Assembly: GCA_030016385.1 (NCBI GenBank)
Contig: JASEJN010000027.1
Location: forward strand, 1 to 39,091
Direction: 5' to 3'
Source of the DNA: Clostridiales bacterium
Lineage (GTDB): Bacteria; Bacillota; Clostridia; Clostridiales; Oxobacteraceae
DNA: 39,091 bases
The notes under the pieces are model-generated. The model was given only the letters and a program-made list of their open reading frames with translations, was not told the origin of the DNA and did no database searches. The position numbers and the translations under genes were made by a program. Below are positions 34,567-39,091 of this stretch, piece by piece (within the stretch, counting starts at the first letter, position 1; each line of letters begins with the position of its first letter).

Positions 34567-35218
34567 TCAATGCACCCCCGTAGTTTTTCCCCTTTCCCGA
34601 TCCTCCTCTCCTTGTAAGCAGGAGCACATGGTACAGCCAGTTTAAAATATCGGACTTTTTTGCATATCTGCCTGAAATGCGCATGAGCTTCCCGTAAAGC
34701 CATATGCCTATGGAGCCGAATAGGATGAATAATAAGATATCTTCCGTGCTTATAGATTTATAACGGTTGATTGAGCCCAGAGCCAGTCCCCATAAAATAT
34801 ACCATGCTTCTATGAATATTGATGCAATGCATATGGCTGCAAACCCTTTTCTCTTCTGAAAAACCATTGCCGCTGCAAAACCGAAGATGGCATAGACGAC
34901 AAATGAAGCGCCAAAGTACACGATGTTATGGAATATAAAATAGTCCATTCCAAAACCTAAATTTACAGATTCGAATTCCCTAATAATTCTGCCAAGCGGA
35001 TTAAGATAAATCATATTATGTGCAGGTGCATTACGCTGGATAACCAGCGGAAAAACAGTAAAAACAAACAAAAGGGAGCATGCTGCATAAACTACAGTGA
35101 ACAGGCTCATCTTATATTTTACAAGGGTACCGCGGCGCTTTTCATTATATCTGTAGATCAAAGCCATAGGTATGAAAAGCAATACGCAAATCTCTAAACC
35201 GACTATCCTGTAAAGCAT
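34544..35218 (-). CDS. VanZ-like membrane protein
   Basis: A 224-residue integral membrane protein with about five helices (near residues 5-20, 40-60, 95-120, 122-145, 155-175) and a hydrophilic tail. The hydrophobic pattern and the NPLGRIIREF region fit the VanZ-like family, members of which are linked to glycopeptide resistance or, in some peptide loci, producer protection. AAAGGAAG lies 7 bases before the ATG. It is the first intact gene after the small peptide gene and leads into the ABC genes with which it overlaps; an immunity role is inferred from context only. Confidence 0.7.
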   Translation of the reverse strand: MLYRIVGLEICVLLFIPMALIYRYNEKRRGTLVKYKMSLFTVVYAACSLLFVFTVFPLVIQRNAPAHNMIYLNPLGRIIREFESVNLGFGMDYFIFHNIVYFGASFVVYAIFGFAAAMVFQKRKGFAAICIASIFIEAWYILWGLALGSINRYKSISTEDILLFILFGSIGIWLYGKLMRISGRYAKKSDILNWLYHVLLLTRRGGSGKGKNYGGALSELHTDD

Positions 35219-35259
35219 GATAACACTTCCTTTTCAAATAATATAAATAAAATATAAAT

Positions 35260-35295
35260 GGGGGAATGTCCACCTTTTAAACCCAATCATCCCCC
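35260..35295 (-). terminator. Attenuator-like hairpin between the peptide gene and the ABC operon
   Basis: GGGGGAATG (35260-35268) pairs with CATCCCCC (35288-35295) with one bulged base. On the minus strand it is followed by ATTTATATTTTATTTATATT. A leaky terminator between a small precursor gene and transport genes is common in bacteriocin loci, as it lets the peptide be made in excess. Confidence 0.5.
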
Positions 35296-35455
35296 AACCA
35301 TAAATTTGTTATAGCAGTTTCATCCAAAATAATCCGAATGGAAACAGCAAATTTTGTTGTACATTAGAACATAATACTAAAGGCTGAAAATTTAATACAG
35401 GAATAATTCTGATGCAAATACTTATATTTCATTAATCTAATTTTAAAACATATTA

Positions 35456-35706
35456 TTAATTAGCAGCACTAGACATTGTGCATGTCCCCGACCAAAGTGC
35501 ACAGTAACCATTCCAAAATGAAAAATAATAGCTCCCTGTTCCAATTGCCCAACTGTATGTTTGCCCAGTCGGATTTGCATTCCTTTGTGTTCCCAAATAT
35601 CTTTCACCTTGACCTGAGATATACTGGACCGGTGTTATTTCCAAATCACCGTCACCATCATTACCGATACGCTCAAAATTATCCTATCTAATTTTTTCTT
35701 TAACAT
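35456..35706 (-). pseudogene. Frameshifted small aromatic/glycine-rich peptide gene (putative secreted or bacteriocin-like peptide)
   Basis: The ATG at 35706 has an excellent ribosome site (GGAGGG, 8 bases upstream) but its frame stops after 23 codons at 35635. Another frame is open from just after a TAG at 35684-35686 to 35456. Adding one base at AGGAT near 35683 (AGGGAT) joins them into an 83-residue product that starts MLKKKLDRDNFERIGNDGDG and ends with an aromatic, Gly/Ser-rich tail: TYSWAIGTGSYYFSFW, then NGYCALWSGTC and TMSSAAN. Two cysteines and four tryptophans fall in the last third. The downstream VanZ-like and ABC export genes suggest a peptide product. A sequencing error, a recent mutation or a genuine shorter TTG start at 35644 cannot be told apart. 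No modification enzyme is present. Confidence 0.5.
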
Positions 35707-35777
35707 AATGTTACCCTCCATTATTAATTCTCCCAGACTCCACAACTTTACTTCTTAATGCTTTGTTCCTGCCGGAT

Positions 35778-35813
35778 TTATGGATGCACTGCTTTCTTTA
35801 TCGATTGATGCAA
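35778..35813 (-). CDS. Possible 11-codon leader ORF of the peptide operon
   Basis: In the 180-base leader of the peptide transcript, AGAAAGGAGG is followed 7 bases later by TTG and an 11-codon frame (HQSIKKAVHP). Alternatively an ATT two bases earlier opens a 19-codon frame ending NPAGTKH. The very strong ribosome site argues for translation; whether the product or only the act of translation matters is unknown. Confidence 0.3.
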   Translation of the reverse strand: MHQSIKKAVHP

Positions 35814-35850
35814 TGCTGTGCCTCCTTTCTTCTCTAGCTTAATAATTGAG

Positions 35851-35871
35851 ATAACATATAGTTTATGTTAT
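35851..35871. promoter_or_regulatory. Palindrome just downstream of the peptide operon promoter
   Basis: ATAACATA and TATGTTAT form an 8-bp inverted repeat with a 5-base spacer, about 17-37 bases past the predicted transcription start. The size and place suit a repressor operator or a 5' end hairpin. No regulator gene lies next to it. Confidence 0.4.
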
Positions 35872-35894
35872 TAATTCCAATATTTACTACTATC

Positions 35895-35923
35895 ATTTTA
35901 GCATAAAGAGATAAAAAAGTAAA
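35895..35923 (-). promoter_or_regulatory. Sigma-A promoter of the peptide/ABC operon
   Basis: TTTACT (35918-35923) and TAAAAT (35895-35900) on the minus strand are 17 bases apart, with TG in the extended -10 position (TGCTAAAAT). Transcription would start near 35888 and run through the peptide gene and the three export genes. Confidence 0.6.
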
Positions 35924-35929
35924 TATTTT

Positions 35930-36415
35930 AAATTTTCAATTCATAACCAAGCTTTTTACTGCAGATCCATCTTCACTATTTATATTTTATGTTATATTAT
36001 AATTATATAATATATTTTGATCGATAGGGGTTATATAATTAATAAAGTTTATGCTGACAGCAAATTGTATAATGATTACAATTTTATGATTCTACATGCA
36101 CTTTCAGGTACACACAGTTATAGGATAACTTTGAAATAATTTATGGTTTCCAGTAAAAAAGTTGCTTTTGCAATTCATCCACAATTTCAGATTTGAGTTT
36201 ATGTTTTTTAAGTGTCTCATTTTAAGTTATTAAAGTTTTAATACAAGCATCTGCTTACAGTTAAATTTATGCAACATAATATATAAGTACATGGCAAATA
36301 CTATATCTATATGAAAATACCGATATTATGAGTTAATCCTTATCTTTATTTGAAATAAGCTTTAACTATATTAAAATGTAATTTTTATCGTATTGGGAAA
36401 AATTATAGAGAGGTG
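35930..36415. other. AT-rich intergenic region without recognisable gene
   Basis: Nearly 490 bases between the divergent peptide promoter and the deacetylase gene. It is very AT-rich, with a near-palindrome TATATTATAATTATATAATATA around 35990-36013 that can mimic several -10 boxes. No open frame with a ribosome site and no clear sigma-G promoter for the deacetylase was found. Confidence 0.5.
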
Positions 36416-36421
36416 TTTAAT

Positions 36422-37444
36422 TTGAAATATCGCTTTGCAATGATGGTCGTTACAGTATTCCTTTTGGTTTTTATATCTTCCTGTAAGAGCAATATAAATA
36501 AAAAGACTTATCCTGAAAAAGAGGAACAGAAAACCGGGGATGTCTCAGTAACTCCCGGTCAAAATGACAGCAGTGAAGATGAAGCACAAGACGGCAAGGA
36601 TAAGGATGATACACCTGATATCAATGGAGGCATCCAGGGTCAGAGCAATAATCCCGATGATTCCGGCAGCGCCAAGGGCGATACCGGAAATGGCAAGATA
36701 GAAAATGGCAATTCCGGCGATGTACTTTCGGATATAAGCAACAAAGCCATAGGCAACTGGATGCCGGCACGGGCTAAAAATCATGCGGTACCGTCCCTGA
36801 ACTCCGGTTATAAAAGCATATTTGAAAAATATAACTGCTATTTTACGGGTGATACTTCATCAAAGGTTATATATCTTACATTCGATGAGGGTTATGAATA
36901 CAAATATACGCCGACGATACTCGACATCCTTAAGGAAAACAACGTAAAAGCAAACTTTTTTGTTGTAAAATCATATATTAAAAATAATGCCGATCTTGTC
37001 AAGAGGATGGTGAGTGAAGGGCATATCATCGGCAATCATACCACAACCCATCCTAATATGCCCGCCTTATATGCAAAATCCGGCAAGGCCGCTGTAATAA
37101 AAGAGCTGACCGATACGGCAGATTATTTCAAAGAAGTAACAGGGCAGGATATGCCAAAGTTTTACAGGCCACCTGAAGGCGTATGGAGCGAGGCAACATT
37201 ATATATAACCAATGAGATGGGATACAAAACGATACTCTGGAGCATGGCACACCGCGATTGGGATGTAAATAAGCAGCCTGGAAAAGAAGCTTCATACAAT
37301 TTTGTAGACGAGAATTACCACAATGGCGCCATACTCTTGCTTCATCCCCAGTCTCAAAGCAACACCGAAGCTTTAGACAGTATCATAAAAAATTTGAAGA
37401 GCAAAGGTTACGAATTTAAACCATTAACAGAGATTACAAAATAG
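36422..37444 (+). CDS. pdaA: PdaA-type polysaccharide deacetylase lipoprotein
   Basis: A 340-residue NodB-fold deacetylase. PdaA removes the acetyl group of muramic acid in spore cortex peptidoglycan so that muramic-delta-lactam can form. A lipoprotein signal peptide ends at C21 (FISSC), followed by a disordered Asp/Gly/Asn-rich linker (about residues 22-105). Motif 1 is TFDEGYE (D155, E156), motif 2 H206-TTT-H210 binds the metal, then RPPEGVWSE, LWSMAHRDWD and LLLHPQ. The DEGYE form of motif 1 is the PdaA type. I choose TTG 36422 because AGAGGTG lies 6 bases upstream. Lipid anchoring is unlike the Bacillus enzyme's ordinary signal. Confidence 0.85.
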   Translation: MKYRFAMMVVTVFLLVFISSCKSNINKKTYPEKEEQKTGDVSVTPGQNDSSEDEAQDGKDKDDTPDINGGIQGQSNNPDDSGSAKGDTGNGKIENGNSGDVLSDISNKAIGNWMPARAKNHAVPSLNSGYKSIFEKYNCYFTGDTSSKVIYLTFDEGYEYKYTPTILDILKENNVKANFFVVKSYIKNNADLVKRMVSEGHIIGNHTTTHPNMPALYAKSGKAAVIKELTDTADYFKEVTGQDMPKFYRPPEGVWSEATLYITNEMGYKTILWSMAHRDWDVNKQPGKEASYNFVDENYHNGAILLLHPQSQSNTEALDSIIKNLKSKGYEFKPLTEITK

Positions 37445-37503
37445 CTTCTTAAATATAATTCAATGGCTCTACAAACTTTTACTATAAAGGCCTATTTCAA
37501 AAG

Positions 37504-38901
37504 CTACTTCGCTAATTCATATATTGCTTTGCTGTATATTTTTGCACAATTTATAAGATCATCTATCTGTATATACTCATCAGGCATATGAGCCAAATCA
37601 TCGCGCCCCGGAAATACCGGACCAAAGGCCAACACATTATCGAAAGCCTTTGCATATGTCTGGCCGCCTATTGAAATCGTATATCCTTCTTTGCCCGTTA
37701 CCTCTCTGTATGCATCTAAAAGAGAAGATACGATCTTGCTGTCTTTTTCTATATACAGCGGCTTCCTGTAGCTTAACTGCGAAATTTCTATTTTGTTCTC
37801 ATCCGCGATATTCAATATTCTGCCGAATATATCCTCATATTTGGCTTTCACAGGATATCGTATATTTATAGCTGCAGAAGCATTTTCATCGTCTATATAT
37901 ATGCGGCCCAAGTTTACCGTGAGATTTCCTGATATATCATCGCTGAAATTTATATTTAAAGCCTTTCCCATGCAATCATATCCTATATATTTTGCAATAA
38001 ACTTGATGAAATCCGATACATCGTTTTGTCCCAAATTGAACTGGCTCAAGAACACGATAAGCTGGGAAATCGCATTTACCCCGTTTTCCGGAATACTGCT
38101 GTGGCATGATACACCATGCGATGTAATAAACACATCATCGCCATCTTCCTTGATGCTCATATTTATCTTATTGCTTTCGCAATACAGTCCTAAAGTATCC
38201 TTTAACATCCTTTTTGCCATATCCTTTAGTCCCAAGCAGCATGTACAAAAATTTGGCACGATATTCAGCGCATTCCCTCCTGTAAGGGATTTAATGCTTA
38301 TCATTCCCTTTGATTTTCTTAATATATTCTTTTTAAACACGATGTTTATGGATCCCTTTTCAGCATTGATTACCGGGAATGCACCGTCCGGAGTAAAACC
38401 ACAACATGGAAGAGCCTCATTATTAGTGTAATAAGGTATATCCTTCCACCCGCTTTCTTCATCCGTTCCAAAGATTATCCTTACTCTTTTACCTAATTGG
38501 GCACCGGAATCCTTTACAGCTTTCAGGCCGCATAAAGCAGCAATCAACGGCCCCTTGTCATCAATGGCCCCCCTTCCATATATCTTATTATCAACGCACA
38601 CTCCTTCATATGGCGGATAAAGCCAGCCGTCGCCCTCCGGTACGACATCTAAATGGCCGATAACGGCAGCAATATCATTGCCATCCCCAAACTCGGCATA
38701 CCCGATATGTCCGTCTATATTCTTGGTCTTAAACCCGAATGAAGATGCAAGGTTTAGCATATACATCAGAGCATCATTTACACCGCTGCCAAATGGCGCA
38801 TTAGTCAATGGCTCAGTTTCAACACTTTTTATCCTTATTAACTCCTGGGTGTATTTTATTATATCGTTTTTCATGCCGTTTATAATATTATTAAAGTCCA
38901 T
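37504..38901 (-). CDS. pepV: PepV-like M20 dipeptidase
   Basis: A 465-residue zinc peptidase of family M20 in the PepV/Sapep subgroup. IGHLDVVPEGDGW carries the first metal histidine and aspartate, GRGAIDDKGP the bridging aspartate, and FGTDEESGW the catalytic glutamate with its neighbouring ligand. GHLDVVPEGDGW and the length of about 465 fit PepV, which cleaves dipeptides in the cytoplasm. ATG 38901 is preferred because GGAGG lies 8 bases upstream; the frame is open for a further 21 codons to 38964. It is convergent with the deacetylase gene and stands alone. It could finish the breakdown of peptides imported by Opp. Confidence 0.91.
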   Translation of the reverse strand: MDFNNIINGMKNDIIKYTQELIRIKSVETEPLTNAPFGSGVNDALMYMLNLASSFGFKTKNIDGHIGYAEFGDGNDIAAVIGHLDVVPEGDGWLYPPYEGVCVDNKIYGRGAIDDKGPLIAALCGLKAVKDSGAQLGKRVRIIFGTDEESGWKDIPYYTNNEALPCCGFTPDGAFPVINAEKGSINIVFKKNILRKSKGMISIKSLTGGNALNIVPNFCTCCLGLKDMAKRMLKDTLGLYCESNKINMSIKEDGDDVFITSHGVSCHSSIPENGVNAISQLIVFLSQFNLGQNDVSDFIKFIAKYIGYDCMGKALNINFSDDISGNLTVNLGRIYIDDENASAAINIRYPVKAKYEDIFGRILNIADENKIEISQLSYRKPLYIEKDSKIVSSLLDAYREVTGKEGYTISIGGQTYAKAFDNVLAFGPVFPGRDDLAHMPDEYIQIDDLINCAKIYSKAIYELAK

Positions 38902-39035
38902 ATTTTTTCCTCCAATTAGCAGTACAACATATAAAAATCGACTTTTTATTTTATAATATATCAATCAGCCAAATAGAGCCTATTAAAGACATTATATATT
39001 TTTTTTACACTAAATGCTATAAGCACATTAAAGTT

Positions 39036-39091
39036 ACTTCAATTCGTAATTTGAACTTATGTTATTTTGAACACTCATTCGTCAGATTCAA
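39036..39091 (-). repeat. Right copy of the 56-bp terminal inverted repeat
   Basis: Reverse complement of bases 9-64 with five mismatches, ending exactly at the last base of the window. The 70 bases between pepV and this repeat hold no gene. Confidence 0.85.

Noticed and set aside
35456..35706. Programmed -1 frameshifting at the AAAAAA run near the start of the peptide gene
   Set aside because: Slipping there leads straight into a TAG at 35684-35686; the shift would have to occur after it, where no slippery sequence is seen.
35456..35706. Lanthipeptide, sactipeptide or other enzyme-modified peptide
   Set aside because: No LanB/C/M, radical-SAM or YcaO-type gene lies in the neighbourhood.
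1..39091. CRISPR array, rRNA genes or intact transposase genes
   Set aside because: No regularly spaced repeats, no rRNA-like sequence and no transposase motifs were seen within the window.

Overview
The window looks like chromosomal DNA from a low-GC, endospore-forming Firmicute of the class Clostridia. The evidence is a spoIIA operon (SpoIIAA, SpoIIAB, SigF), a clostridial-type spoVA set (AC, AD, AEb, AEa), YunB, a PdaA-type muramic-lactam deacetylase, strong GGAGG ribosome binding sites, TTG/GTG starts and heavy use of ATA and AGG/AGA codons. The species cannot be named from the sequence.

Layout. 1-3360: an OmpR-type two-component pair followed by an orphan LigB-fold dioxygenase-like gene, closed by a hairpin shared with a tRNA-Gln(CTG) gene at 3361-3436. 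3549-6830: a two-gene ABC exporter with its own good promoter. 6905-8285: debris of a lost carbohydrate operon (the C-terminus of a sugar ABC permease and a frameshifted, truncated alpha/alpha-barrel glycosidase). 8333-9016: yunB. 9477-11858: a class A penicillin-binding protein with a strong promoter. 11951-14693: the spoVA operon, apparently with two small genes in front. 14738-14814: three arms of one palindrome. 14823-23705: a GH18 spore-lytic-type enzyme, a NamZ-type exo-muramidase and a complete oligopeptide permease (oppB-C-D-F, a small membrane gene, oppA), all on the minus strand; together they could release and import cell-wall fragments. 24149-25819: the spoIIA operon with a consensus sigma-H promoter and a terminator. 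25898-28512: a DUF4097-type protein and an isoaspartyl dipeptidase on the plus strand. 28514-31116: a DUF72 gene overlapped with an orphan adenine methyltransferase that closely resembles CamA, the sporulation-linked methylase of Clostridioides difficile. 31191-35923: an operon made of a promoter, a small frameshifted aromatic/glycine-rich peptide gene, a VanZ-like membrane protein, an ABC ATPase and a large FtsX-type permease; this looks like a peptide (bacteriocin-like) export/immunity locus. 36422-38901: the PdaA-like deacetylase and a PepV-like dipeptidase, convergent.

The most noteworthy points are the peptide/ABC/VanZ operon with a one-base lesion in the peptide gene, the CamA-like methylase, the proposed muropeptide salvage block, and a near-identical 56-bp inverted repeat at the two extreme ends of the window, suggesting the segment is bounded by copies of one dispersed element. 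All family assignments come from reading motifs and from memory of the families; no database search was run.
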